DNA of 64,000 bases, from the NCBI GenBank assembly GCA_023014485.1, contig JAJOZX010001000.1, positions 412,501-476,500 of the forward strand. The letters run 5' to 3'. Positions within the stretch are counted from its first letter, which is position 1, and each line of letters starts with the position of its first letter. Source of the stretch: Bathynomus jamesi. Lineage: Eukaryota; Arthropoda; Malacostraca; Isopoda; Cirolanidae. The translations under genes were made by a program, and so were the position numbers. The notes beneath the pieces were generated by a model. The model searched no databases. It was given only the letters and a program-made list of their open reading frames with translations, and was not told the origin of the DNA. Below are positions 32,029-42,717 of the stretch, piece after piece.

Positions 32029-32869
32029 TAGTGTTGAAAACCGGTTTGTAAAAACCGGTTTTCAACCGGTTTGTAAAATTCCCTAAAAATCGAAAACCGA
32101 AAGAAAAAACCGGTTTTATCGATTGATTTTTATTTGGCTCAAACTTGCGCGAACGTGCAGCTACGCGCTACAGCGCACAAAAAATAACTTCGAATACATT
32201 ACCTATTAAGTTAAATTGTGACAAACTGGCAACTGCTCTTCAGTATAATTTTTGCCTATCTGGCAACTCGATCTTCAGTTTGTCTCATCATGTAGGCTGT
32301 AGTGTAGAGTCAGTCGACTAAAGCCCTATTCGCAGTATAAGACCCTTAATGCCCTTTGTTTCTTAAGATGTCATTTCCAAAATAGAGATAAAATCTAAAT
32401 TAATTTATATATTTTTTCTTACACGAAGAGTCAATTTTCTGTTTTCTAGGTAAAGTTTTTTTTATTAAAAAATTTTATTTCAGTTTTTTCCAAAATAGAG
32501 ATAAATTTTATTTTTATTCTTTATAATTTTTTTACAAAAAGAAGTTTATTTCTTTCTAAGTATAGATGTTTTATTTTAAAAAATTATTTCAAATCTAAAT
32601 TGTTTGAATAATGTATTATTTTGGCTAAAATAAAATATGTCAAAGTTGTCATTTTCTTATTCATATGCATACATATGATGCTGCATTTTTGCATTCTTTT
32701 GACCAAAAAATAGGCGATAAGCTATGCTTGTTAAGAGTTAAAGTCAGTACCTTTCAATTGTGGCTTTTAAAAATTACTATACTTTTCGGTCATAACCGGT
32801 TAAAACCGGTTTTCAAAAACAGATCGATTAAAAACCGGTTTATAAAGTTTCGATTATTTTTCAACACTA
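32029..32869. mobile_element. hAT MITE with ACCGGTT words, TSD CTTRAAAC
   Basis: It begins TAGTGTTGAAAACCGG and ends TTTTTCAACACTA. The flanking octamers CTTGAAAC (32021-32028) and CTTAAAAC (32870-32877) differ at one base. The subterminal regions hold repeated AACCGGTTTT words in both orientations. The 841-bp body has no recognisable transposase. Confidence 0.82.
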
Positions 32870-33167
32870 CTTAAAACTAAGAAAAAAGAAAATTCTCGAA
32901 TATTCTCAGTGAATAATATTTTGGAGTATCAATAAAAAACTTTTATTAAAAAACAAAAAACAAGCTCACATCGCTAATTAAGTAATAAGTTTTTATTATA
33001 GTAAATAAAAGTAAATAATAAATAATATAATATTAATTAATATACATTACATTGGGTTATACTTATAATTTTTCTAAATTGATGCCGATTAATCGGTATC
33101 AGCAAATTGGTATCGGCCGATTAATCGGTATCAGCAAAATTGAGGTATCGGTGAATCACTAATATAG

Positions 33168-33170
<3 letters not shown>

Positions 33171-33200
<30 letters not shown>

Positions 33201-33268
33201 TATATATATATATATAAACACACACACACACACATATATATTATATATACACACACACACACACACAC

Positions 33269-33343
<75 letters not shown>
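33171..33343 (+). repeat. (TA)n/(CA)n compound microsatellite
   Basis: Long TA and CA runs directly abut the (ATTTTC)n 3' tail of the LINE fragment to the right. Frames here (tyrosine-isoleucine repeats) are artefacts. Confidence 0.95.
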
Positions 33344-33347
<4 letters not shown>

Positions 33348-34205
33348 ATGAAAATGAAAAGGTTTATTGGCAGACTATAGTCCATATGAGAAATATTATT
33401 AATACAATGACAGTTCATATACTAAGGATAGAAACATATACAATTGATTAGAAATAATACTGCATTGTCGAAGTTAGTGGAGCTACAGACAGACGTTTTC
33501 GTACCAAAAGTCCATAGCTTAGAGGATAAATGGCAGGACTATTGGATAGCTTGGATGATCGGGTTGGTTGATTTTTTAATTCTTTGTTGCATTAGACTGT
33601 GTTGAGCACGTCTTGTTACCTCCGGGAAGCTCGAGACATTGCGGGTAGCAAACATTTGCGAAGATGAGCATCTCGGGGGTAATTTATTTAAGAGTCTAAA
33701 AGACCTGTTGTACAGCAAATTTAGGGTTCTCCCAGAACCTTTTTTTATAATTCACCCAGAGTTGTTGACCGTATTTCTTACTGCAGAAAGTACGAAAGAG
33801 TGTGTCTTTAGCTTCACTTGTACAGAAACGAAAGTTCCTTATGGTCATATTCGCTTTAGCACACAGGCTTCGAGATTGTTTTCTTAATCCGAGTCATCAC
33901 TCAAAGAGCTGGTAATAGTTTGACCCAAATACTTAAACTCTTGTACTTCCTCAATTACTTCACCATTCATTTTAAACCTTATATCAGCTGGCTGATTACA
34001 GCTTTTAGGATGAAATTGCATAACCTTAGTTTTTGTAACATTAAAAAGAATATCATGTTTCTGCGAATACACTTCGCAGACATTTAGTAGCCGATCCAGA
34101 CCTTTAACAGAGGGACTTATTAACACCATATCATCGGCATAAACTAGTTATTTATTCTTGTGTTATCTATACAACATCCCACTGTTGCCTCATTAAGTGA
34201 AGCAA
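33344..34205 (-). pseudogene. Second LINE type, 5'-truncated 3' end (copy 1)
   Basis: Read on the minus strand from 34205: a region equal to that around 40710-40780 in copy 2, then M-V-L-I-S-P-S-V-K-G-L-D-R-L-L-N and M-Q-F-H-P-K-S-C-N, E-F-K-Y-L-G-Q-T-I-T-S-S-L (33884-34129). After frame breaks it continues to a tail of CATTTTCATTTTCA next to (TA)n. Known: K-Y-L-G-x-x-I/T is the post-catalytic part of a non-LTR reverse transcriptase, a different family from the CR1-like copies. It retains an uninterrupted target (33517-33524, GCTTAGAG) where copy 2 carries a hAT MITE. Confidence 0.85.
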
Positions 34206-35952
34206 AGACGGTATAGAAAACCCCAAGCGATTCTTTCAATACGTCAACAATAGAAATCCAGTAAAAAGTGTCTTGGGGCCGTTGAAAAATGTTAACGGAG
34301 ATCTAGTTTCTGTAAACAAGGAAATGGCTACCATGCTAAACGAATTCTTTACGTCAGTTTTTACTATAGAAGATGTAACGAATATCCCTACGGTCATAGA
34401 CATAATGCCCTTTGATAATGGTAATATTTTGGATACTATTGTGGTTAGTGAAGGGGAGGTAATGCGCTATATTGATAAAATGAAAACCCGTAAATCACTG
34501 GGGCCGGATTCCATATATCCCATACAACTAAAAGAATTAAAAGATAGCATTGTTGTGCCGCTAACAAAGATTTTTAATGCGTCTATTTCTGAGGGGTGCG
34601 TACCAGATAATTTCAAGTTAGCAAACGTAACACCTATCTTTAAGAAAGGCGATAAAGGTGCGGCGGGAAATTAGAGGCCAATCAGTTTAACGTCTGTTGT
34701 AGGTAAGCTACTGGAATCAATAATTAGGGATCGTATAGTCGAACACTTAGAATTGCATAACTTAGTTAGAAATACGCAGCACGGTTTTAGACGAAACAAA
34801 TCTTGCTTAACTAATCTTTTAGAATTTTTTCAAAGCGTGGTTGACGTTTACGATAGTCATCGGGCGGTTGATGTAGTGTATTTAGATTTTCAAAAAGTGT
34901 TTGACACCGTACCGCACAAAAGCCTCATTGAGAAAACTAAGGCTCATGGAATCAGGGGTGTAGTAATAAATTGGATAGAAGAGTGGTTGCGAGGTAGGAA
35001 ACAGAGGGTGGTCGTTGATGGAGCGGAGTCGTGTTGGGCTAATGTAGCGAGTGGCGTTCCTCAGGGTTCTGTATTGGGCCCCTTGCTTTTTCTTATATAT
35101 ATTAACGATTTAGATGTCGGCCTAGTCAGTACAGTTTCAAAGTTTGCGGATGACAAGAAGCTGGGTGGTAGGGCGATGAATGACGAAGATAGAGGTAAAA
35201 TCCAGAATGATCTGAATAAAATCGTTGATTGGTCAGTCACATGACAAATGAGATTTAACGGCGATAAGTGCAAAATTTTACATATAGGTTCGCGTAACGG
35301 TAATTTTGCGTATAGTATGTCAGGGAAAGAGTTGATAAGCGTAGAGCAGGAAAAAGATTTAGGAGTTATAGTCATTGGTGATTTAAAAGTAGCGAAACAA
35401 AGTACAGCAGCGGTCAATAAAGCGAACAAAGTGTTAGGTTTTATAGCTCCGAATTTTTAGTATAAATGGCGCGATATTATAGTTCCTCTTTATAAATCAT
35501 TAGTTAGACCCCATTTGGAGTACGCGATCCAATTTTGGAATCCACATATGCGCAAAGATAGAGACAAAATCGAAAGAGTTCAAAGAGAAGCAACTAAGAT
35601 GATTCCGTCGATGAGGTCAAAATCGTACGAGGATCGGCTTAAAGAGTTAAAATTGACTACACTCGAGACTAGAAGGCTAAGGGGTGATCTAATCCAGGTT
35701 TTCAAAATTATGAATGGGTTCGATAACGTAGACAGAGATAGCTTTTCGAAATATCTCAACATAATAGGACTAGAAATAACGGGTGTAAGTTGACAAGTAG
35801 AAGGTTCGAGACAGCAGTTGCCAAAAACTTTTTTACGCATAGAATAGTAAATAGGTGGAATAGTTTGCCGGTAGAAGTAATTAGTAGCACGTCTATGAAC
35901 ATGTTTAAAAATCGATTAGACGCATATGTTGATAGATTGGGTATAGTTTAAG
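34206..35952 (+). pseudogene. CR1-like LINE, 3' half (reverse transcriptase)
   Basis: The + strand begins N-P-K-R-F-F-Q-Y-V-N-N at about 34225, then Y-I-D-K-M-K-T-R-K-S-L-G-P-D-S; V-T-P-I-F-K-K-G-D; one stop (TAG, 34672); [44 protein letters not shown] (35140, the family's T changed to K); and R-P-H-L-E-Y-A-I-Q-F-W (35510) to the R-S-K-S-Y-E-D-R-L-K-E-L C-terminus. Only a few stops interrupt (34672, 35242, 35458, 35791). It resembles the copy at 6340-8895. Its missing 5' half would look like 38146-40143. Confidence 0.92.
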
Positions 35953-36735
35953 GTAGTAAAATTAAGCGTTGGATAAGATAGATTTTGATTCTCTTTTCAT
36001 TAAAGATCACAATAACCAGACTAGAGGTCATAGTATGAAATTATTTAAGCCAAGATGTAGAACAAATTTAATAAAACATAGTTTTACAAGTGTTGTGGGA
36101 AATAGGGAAGCAGCATCTTGGGTTAGGGGATACTCTCTGTCCTTACACACCCCATTTAAAGAGATTCCTCTGCCGAGCGGTGCCCCCCATAGTACTGTGA
36201 GGTATTGAAAAACTCATGATCTTCACTTGCCCAACAAACACCTTTAAATGGGAGACCCATAATGGGTGCACACACATTTCTACATTATTGTACAGTCTTT
36301 ACTACCACACCTACACTTTTCCTCCTAAGTATATATATTGTAATGTATATGGTTGTAAATTGTGACTTGGTCCGCAATTGATATGGACCATGACTTATTT
36401 TTGGTTGGCAAGGTACTGGTATTGATGGATACCGTAATGAAATTGACTGGATTCTTTGGATCTGATATATTTGCATGTCGGTTATAAATATATATAGAGT
36501 GTAACATATTTGTGGATAGTAGTCTATTATGACTTGATCATCTGGATCCAGAGATTCCATTTTTAGTTTTAAATTGATAATTAATTAGTTTTAAATTGAT
36601 AATTATTTAGTTCTGTAAAAATTGGTTGTTCCCAATGTGCAGGCAGTTTTTACATAGTGGAGCCACCTCGATGGGCCGAAGTGGCCCCTAGTGTGCCCAC
36701 TATAAAAATTTCATATGTTCTTATGTTCTTTGTGG
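35953..36735 (+). pseudogene. 3' end of another CR1-like LINE with tail
   Basis: At 35969-36100 the frame reads T-R-G-H-S-M-K-L-F-K-P-R-C-R-T-N-L, the C-terminal block of CR1-type RT proteins. A non-coding 3' region follows, ending in TTTCATATGTTCTTATGTTC at 36708-36727, an imperfect 8-mer tail. Known: CR1 elements end in short 8-bp repeats. It is a separate copy from the preceding one, whose own C-terminus is already present. Confidence 0.65.
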
Positions 36736-36881
36736 TTCAGAACCCACGTAAAATTGTAGGTCCCCTCCGCCACCGCGGAGGACATGGACAATACACAATT
36801 ACGAACACAGTTAGGTAGACCAGCCATGAGTGGATCTTAGGGTCTTTATTGGTCTGAAACATGATAACATACAGTATGTGT

Positions 36882-36884
<3 letters not shown>

Positions 36885-36918
<34 letters not shown>
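36885..36918 (+). repeat. (TA)n microsatellite, mariner target
   Basis: A TA run that ends directly at the mariner 5' terminus. The TA dinucleotide at 36917-36918 serves as the left target duplication. Confidence 0.9.
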
Positions 36919-36921
<3 letters not shown>

Positions 36922-37822
36922 GGCGTCCCAAAAAAATGTATACACACTTTAACAGCTGATAGCTCAATTGATGTTTCTTTCTTTCCAAGTTAAACCCATT
37001 AGAATTAATAATGGCAGTCAGACTAAGCTTTGAACAAAGGAAATTCATTCTAAAATGCTACTGGAAGTGTGAAAACGCAGTTGAAGTGCAAAGACAGTTT
37101 AGGAGGGAGTTTCAAACAGATCCACCAACGCGACTTACCATCACTCGAATTAGAGATAAGTTTGAAGCCGATGGAACTGTTCAGAATGTCCACAAGAAGC
37201 GTTCCGGAAGACCACGGACATCGACAAGCCCCACAAAGCAAGAAAGAGTACTGGAAACGTATCACCAAAGTCCAAGAAAATCTGTGCGGCAAGCGAGTCG
37301 TGAGGTAGGAATTTCAGAATCGTCTGTCCAACGCATTTTGAAGCGCTGTCAATGGAAAAGTTACATTCCAAGATTAGTCCATGCTATTAATGAAGATGAT
37401 CCGGACCGAAGAGTGGAGTATTGCGAGTGGTACTTGGCACGATGTGGATGTGGATTGGACGAAGGGGTTTCGTAGAATACCCTCCGCGTTCACCAGACCT
37501 CACACCACTAGACTTTTTTTTATGGGGATACTTAAAAGACAAAGTCTACGCTATAAAACCTGCAACAGTCGCTGAATTGAGAGCAGCCATTGAACGAGAA
37601 TGCACACAAATACCAAACGAAATGTTTCGCGATGTTTGCGATTCCATTGCTTCGCGTTATCAGCAGTGCCTGGACCAGAACGGACGTGTTTGAAAACAGG
37701 CGTTGACAAAACAATTAAATAATGTCTGTAGATTCTATTACATTTTGAAAATGAAATGTATTTTAATAAACACTGCCTTTATAATTATTTAAAGTGTGTA
37801 TACATTTTTTTGGGACGCCCTG
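36919..37822 (+). mobile_element. Internally deleted mariner-like element, TSD TA
   Basis: The ends CAGGGCGTCCCAAAAAAATG and its exact inverse continue through TATACACACTTTAA (about 34 bp) and are flanked by TA. The + strand frame from 37011 gives an N-terminal double helix-turn-helix ([22 protein letters not shown]) and [15 protein letters not shown]. At about 37440-37470 it jumps, with a frame change, to P-P-R-S-P-D-L-T-P-L-D-F-F-L-W-G and the C-terminus. The middle third, with the first two catalytic acids, is deleted, so it encodes no active enzyme. Full TIRs mean it could be moved by a related transposase. Confidence 0.95.
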
Positions 37823-37843
37823 TATATATGTATATGTAATTAT

Positions 37844-37844
<1 letters not shown>

Positions 37845-37901
<57 letters not shown>

Positions 37902-37982
37902 ATAATCCGGGGAGCGATTGTCCTACGGGGGCAATTGTCCGGGGGGCGGTTGTCGGGGGGCAATTGTCCGGGGGGCAGTTTA
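37845..37982 (+). repeat. (TA)n tract followed by a G-rich tandem repeat
   Basis: The (TA)n run (37845-37902) is followed by 4-5 copies of a roughly 16-bp unit, CAATTGTCCGGGGGG, with variants. These give five runs of four to six Gs on this strand within about 75 bp, a potential G-quadruplex array. Confidence 0.85.
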
Positions 37983-38145
37983 ACATAAAATTGTGTTACA
38001 AGAACCTGTTATTGCGTTTCAAGAACATTTTTGCAGTTTTCGCAGGTGACGGCACAATAAGCACGCGGTAGACCTACGTTGTAATTTATTAATTTCCAAA
38101 CGCGCGTTTTTTTTTTGTTTTTTTGTTTTTTAACTAATTAAAAGC

Positions 38146-39081
38146 ATGGCACCCCCGTCAAGTACTTGCAGTCGCTGTGAAGGGAAATTTGCCGCTTACG
38201 CGTTTACAATGGCTAATAATAATGAACAGTTAGTTTGCAGGTGGTGCTCAAGCATGAAAGTGCTGAGGAACGAGTTAGAACGTGAGAGGGAGGCCAGGGT
38301 GAGGCTTGAAGAAAGCGTGATGCTCCTGACGGCAAAATTGGAATCCCTTGAGACTCCAGTTACGACCCCTCTTGCCTCAGTTTCTACTAATAATATAAAT
38401 AGTTCTAATAGCCCTCTCTCTTCCCCTAGTTCCCAACCCTTCGTTCGAGTGCGTAATGGAGCCCCATTGAGAAAACCTAAGACTTGTCTACCAGTAATAA
38501 CAAGCGATAAGTTTCCTGTTTTAGGTTTCGAAGATGCTGATGAACCGGAAATACGACTCGTTGGCGATTCCATTGTCCGAGGGCAGCTCGAGGAATTCTG
38601 TGGGAGAAACCCTCGTCGTAGGCGCCGTTACTGCTACCCTGGTGCAAGGGTGGAGGATATAACTAATAGTGTTGACCATTTTACAGACGGTACTGCCGAG
38701 GACACAACGTATGTTATTTATGTCGGTACTAATAACGTTTTAAATTCTAAATCGGAAGAACTGCTGGCTAGGTACAAGGACTTACTAGAGCGATTAAAGG
38801 AAAAAACTAATAAGATTGTTCTAACAGGTATACTTCCTCGAATTATCCAACGTAACGATTTCTACAGCAAGGCGACCTATATTAACAACAACCTAAAGTC
38901 TCTTTGCCAACAGGAAGGAGTGCATTTTGCGAATTTTTGGAACAGTTTCTACGGCAGGAGGGACTTGTTCATCGGAGATGGACTTCATCTTAATGACGTT
39001 GGAGCTGCGCGTTTAGGAAGACTATTTCATAATACTGTCTCTTCTTTTCAGGCTGCCGTAACTCGAACGGTCCCAGCGTAA
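38146..39081 (+). CDS. CR1-like LINE ORF1: zinc ribbon, coiled coil and SGNH esterase
   Basis: An uninterrupted 311-codon frame starts MAPPSSTCSRCEG. Residues 8-35 hold C-x2-C and C-x2-C (zinc ribbon); 40-70 is a charged coiled coil (L-R-N-E-L-E-R-E-R-E-A-R); 71-120 is serine/proline-rich linker; 140-305 is an SGNH hydrolase with R-L-V-G-D-S-I-V-R (block I serine), Y-V-G-T-N-N-V (block III G-x-N) and D-G-L-H-L-N-D-V-G (block V D-x2-H). Known: many CR1/L2-clade ORF1 proteins combine nucleic-acid binding with such an esterase. It is followed 50 bp later by the endonuclease frame. This is the best preserved ORF1 in the window. Confidence 0.92.
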   Translation: MAPPSSTCSRCEGKFAAYAFTMANNNEQLVCRWCSSMKVLRNELEREREARVRLEESVMLLTAKLESLETPVTTPLASVSTNNINSSNSPLSSPSSQPFVRVRNGAPLRKPKTCLPVITSDKFPVLGFEDADEPEIRLVGDSIVRGQLEEFCGRNPRRRRRYCYPGARVEDITNSVDHFTDGTAEDTTYVIYVGTNNVLNSKSEELLARYKDLLERLKEKTNKIVLTGILPRIIQRNDFYSKATYINNNLKSLCQQEGVHFANFWNSFYGRRDLFIGDGLHLNDVGAARLGRLFHNTVSSFQAAVTRTVPA

Positions 39082-39131
39082 ATTCCACAAATTTCCCCTG
39101 CGCTCGCGAAGGTGTCGCAGTTACAAACAAT

Positions 39132-40143
39132 TTGAAGGTTCTATCCCTAAATGCTCGTAGCCTACGAAATAAAATAAACGAATTTTTTTCTTTAATTGCT
39201 TGTAAAGAACATGATGTAATTGCGATAAATGAATCGTGGCTTAGCACTGAAACACGTGACTTTGTAGGGGAGTATCAAATTAAATGTCATAGACTTTTTG
39301 TTAAAAACAGAATAGGTAGGCGAGGAGGCGGTGTTATGTTGTATATCAAAGATAATATTGTGAACGTTATAGAAGTAAAGCACAATTCCAGAACCGATAG
39401 ATTCGACTATAGCAGAACTTAAATTGAACGATTTCAAACTTCTTGTTGCGGTTATATATAGGCCCCCTAATCAAACAGCTGATACGGACGAAGCGTTATA
39501 TCGTGAACTAAAGAGAATAATCGGTAGTGAGCAGGCTCTAGTTATGGGTGACTTTAATTGCGCCAACGTGAATTACGATACAATGCAGGGAGACGCGGAA
39601 GGTAATCGTTTAGTTAATTTTCTCGAGGATAGCTTTCTTATTCAAAAGGTTGGGGAACCTACGAGGTTGGATAGTATTTTAGATTTAGTAATAACTACGA
39701 ATGATAGGCTAATTACTGATCTTCAAGTAATAGAACCGTTAAGCAACAGCAATCACAATATGGTAGAGTTTGTCCTCTCAGTAAGTCACTCGAAACCAAC
39801 TAACTCGACTAAAATTCCTAACTTTCAGCACGCAGACTTTTGTAAATTTCGAAATAAAGTGTCACACGTCAATTGGGAAAACGTAATGAACTCCAACGCA
39901 AAACTAATGTGGGAATCGTTCGAAACAGTATTTAGGGCTATAAATGAGGAATGTGTACCGTACAAAATTAAGCGTGCGAAAGTAAACAAGAAGCCCTTGT
40001 GGTTTACTTCTAGAGTAGGAGCCATTATAAAGAGTAGATATAGGGCTTATAGGCTACATAAGTGCGATAAAGACAATTTGTGGTTACGAAACAACTACAT
40101 ATCTCTAAGGCGTGAAGCGAAAAGTGTTAAAAAAAAAGTGTAA
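39132..40143 (+). pseudogene. CR1-like LINE ORF2 N-terminus: endonuclease, truncated
   Basis: The frame opens L-N-A-R-S-L-R-N-K-I-N-E-F-F and D-V-I-A-I-N-E-S-W-L, then G-G-G-V-M-L-Y-I-K. After one slip near 39420 the second frame (39424-40143) gives V-A-V-I-Y-R-P-P, L-V-M-G-D-F-N-C, LDSILDLVITTNDR and S-N-S-N-H-N-M-V-E-F. Known: G-D-F-N and S-D-H are endonuclease catalytic blocks; here the S-D-H position reads N-H-N, a likely inactivating change. Coding stops at 40143 inside a (TA)n tract and the RT is absent. It joins ORF1 upstream as the 5' half of one LINE. Confidence 0.9.
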
Positions 40144-40171
40144 TATATATATATATATATATATATACACA

Positions 40172-40265
<94 letters not shown>

Positions 40266-40266
40266 G

Positions 40267-40348
<82 letters not shown>

Positions 40349-40352
40349 GTAT
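40140..40352 (+). repeat. (TA)n/(GT)n compound microsatellite joining two LINE types
   Basis: More than 200 bp of alternating TA and GT runs lie exactly between the end of the CR1-like 5' half and the start of the second LINE type. The cysteine/valine and tyrosine/isoleucine frames across it are artefacts. Confidence 0.95.
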
Positions 40353-40853
40353 ATGTATATCTCGAAACTACTAGAAAAACTCTTGTTACTCCGATTAAAT
40401 GATTTCCTTTGGACATCTCCTAATCAGTTTGACTTTAAAAGGTCCCACTCAACTGACCTGTGTATCTATGTACTTAAAGAAACAATATCTAAATACATTG
40501 ACAGTAATTCAACCATTTATTGCTGTTTCCTTGATATAAGTAAGGCATATGATAGGGTGAACCACAATATTTTATTTGCAAAACTAGAAGACAGGAAGGT
40601 TCCCATGTACTATGTACTATCCGAGTGTTTTGGCTCCTCTTGCGGGGTGAGACAAGGTTCTTTGCTCTCCCTTATGCTGTTTAATGTGTATATTGACGGA
40701 TTAATTGCTTCACTTAATGAGGCAACAGTGGGATGTTGTATAGATAACACAAGGATAAATAATTTAGTTTATGCTGATGATATGGTGTTAATAATTCCCT
40801 CTGTTAAAAGTCTGGATCGGCTACTAAACGTCTGCGAATTGTATTCTCTGAAA

Positions 40854-41174
40854 GGGTTGGGTACGATTCGATGTGGCCGACTCGATGCGACCCAACTCGA
40901 TGTGGCCGACTCGATGTCAGGACAACTCGATGTGATATCCCTAAGGGATATTTTCGTTAGTTTTAACGAAAATATCACAACTTAACCTAACCAATCGTCA
41001 AGGGCGTACAGTTGACCTAACCGGGCATTCAGTTAACCCACATTAAATATATAAAGAAAATGAAATCGACTTGGCCTGGCATCGACTTGGCTTGACGTCG
41101 AGTTGTCCTGACATCGAGTCGGCCACATCGAGTTGGGTCGCATCGAGTCGGCCACGTCGAATTGTCCCTGCCCC
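40854..41174. mobile_element. TIR element with GACTCGATG word array, TSD CTCWGAAA
   Basis: The left arm GGGTTGGGTACGATTCGATG and the inverted right arm share about 80 bp built of GTGGCCGACTCGATG and CGACCCAACTCGATG repeats. The flanking octamers CTCTGAAA and CTCAGAAA differ at one base. The interior holds a 75-bp piece of the foldback family of 1188-1388 (AACGAAAATATCAC, CTTAACCTAACCAATCGTC, GGGCGTACA). No gene. Likely hAT-like by TSD length. Confidence 0.8.
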
Positions 41175-41188
41175 CTCAGAAACATGAT

Positions 41189-41806
41189 TATAGGATGCAA
41201 ATTATCGAAAGTCCATTTATCGATAAATGATGGAAAAAAATTTGGATTATCGATAATTATTGATAAATTTTCTAATTAAATTAGCTGTCTCATTAATAGA
41301 AGAAAAACGCAAAATTATAAGAACAGATTTTAATGAGATCATTCTACATTGTGACAGCCATAGTTATTTAAACAGATTTTAGTTTTTTATCCTTATTAAG
41401 GAAGTAACATTTCAAAAAGCATAAGGCATTAATAGTGGCTAGAGAGAGACTGCATCGAATCTTCGTTATGAAAATTCCCGCTGAAGAAAATGCACGCTCT
41501 GCTTCACAGCTTGTAGGCTTGATCGTCCTTAATGCATCGTACAATCGATCTAGATTTTCGCTTCTCTTTTTCTTTACTTCGTACAATGCGAATTCACTGC
41601 CTGCATTGAACATAGAGGACTTACTTAAGGACTCGGAAGTTTTCGATTCCAATTTGCAAGAGAAAATTTGTTCATTTAGCGTAAACTTAAAAAATCAGGA
41701 AGTGATCTGAAATTATCGATAAATCTGCTCGATAATTATACGATAGTTGACTTTTATTTCATTTATCGATAAATTATCGATAATATTTTATCGATTGCAA
41801 CCCCTA
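41189..41806 (-). mobile_element. hAT element with transposase C-terminus, TSD AACATGAT
   Basis: A perfect 8-bp duplication AACATGAT (41181-41188, 41807-41814) flanks ends TTATAGGATGCAAATTATCG and (inverted) TTTAGGGGTTGCAATCGATA. ATTATCGATAAT words recur near both ends. The minus-strand frame 41652-41368 encodes T-S-C-E-A-E-R-A-F-S-S-A-G and I-N-A-L-C-F-L-K-C, the hAT dimerisation domain; the rest of the enzyme is deleted. It lies 14 bp from the element at 40854-41174. Confidence 0.93.
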
Positions 41807-42346
41807 AACATGATATTCTTTTTAATGTTACAAAAACTAAGGTTATGCAATTTCATCCTAAAAGCTGTAATCAGCCAGCTGATATAAGGTTTAAAATGAA
41901 TGGTGAAGTTATTGAGGAAGTACAAGAGTTTAAGTATTTGGGTCAAACTATTACCAGCTCCTTGAGTGATGACTCGGATATAAGAAAACAATCTCGAAGC
42001 CTGTGTGCTAAAGCGAATATGACCATAAGGAACTTTCGTTTCTGTACAAGTGAAGCTAAAGACACACTTTTTCGTAGTTTCTGCAGTAATATATACGGTC
42101 AGCAATTCTGGGTGAATTATAAAAAAGATTCTGGCAGAACCCTAAATTTCCTGTACAACAGGTCTTTTAGACTCTTAAATAAATTACCCCCGAGATGCTC
42201 AGCTTCGCAAATGTTTGCTACCCGCAATGTCCCAAGCTTCCCGGAGGTAACAAGACGTGCTCAACACAGTCTAATACAAAGAATTAAAAAATCAACCAAC
42301 CCGGTCATCCAAGCTATCCATGAGTCCTGCTATTTATCCTCTAAGC

Positions 42347-42717
42347 CAGTGGTTCCCAACCTGGGGTCCCCGGACCCCTGGGGGTCCGCGAAGGTAGTAC
42401 TGGGGGTCCGTGAGCTTTCAATATTTCGAGAGGCTCCAATGAAATCGTACATTTATCCACGATAAGGGCGCTCAGGCTAAAATTTCAAGTTTCCTTGCTC
42501 TTGGCTGGAATTATTAATACTTTTTTAATACGCTGTATTTTAATTGCATACTCACTTATATGTCCTTTATTTGATAGTGAAAAATGAGAAAACAAGTTAA
42601 TTATTAGTTAATAAAAACAGTTTGTTTGGTAGACGGAATCTTTCAAAAACATGGGGTCCGTGGGAAAAAAATAAAAATAAAAGGGGTCCTTTGTGGTGAA
42701 AAGGTTGGGAACCACTG
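42347..42717. mobile_element. hAT MITE, CAGTGGTTCCCAACC termini, TSD CTCTAAGC
   Basis: Same family as 7537-7887. A perfect 8-bp duplication CTCTAAGC (42339-42346, 42718-42725) flanks it. The uninterrupted homologous site in the other LINE copy (33517-33524, minus strand) has a single CTCTAAGC, proving the insertion boundaries. Confidence 0.97.

Larger units (their letters stand above)
20521..33165 (-). mobile_element. Probable outer BED-finger hAT element, swollen by nested insertions
   Basis: At the left the end reads GGGGTGCACCGATTAATCGG with two nearby CCGATTAATCGGTATCGGCA units; at 33062-33165 the reverse complement carries the same units (GCTGATACCGATTAATCGG) and ends TTCACCGAT. Candidate duplications TATACATA and TATAGATA differ at one base and abut a (TA)n tract, so this is weak. 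Both pieces of one BED-hAT transposase (26281-27975 and 21060-22165, minus strand) lie between. Insertions inside it are 21428-21882, 22395-26213, 28011-30807 and 32029-32869. Without them it would be about 4.7 kb, a plausible hAT size. That the two ends belong together is inference. Confidence 0.5.

Noticed and set aside
33131..33418. Long tyrosine/isoleucine/valine/cysteine frames, also near 37763-37990, 40105-40402 and 42948-43314
   Set aside because: They are translations of (TA)n and (GT)n microsatellites with no protein character.
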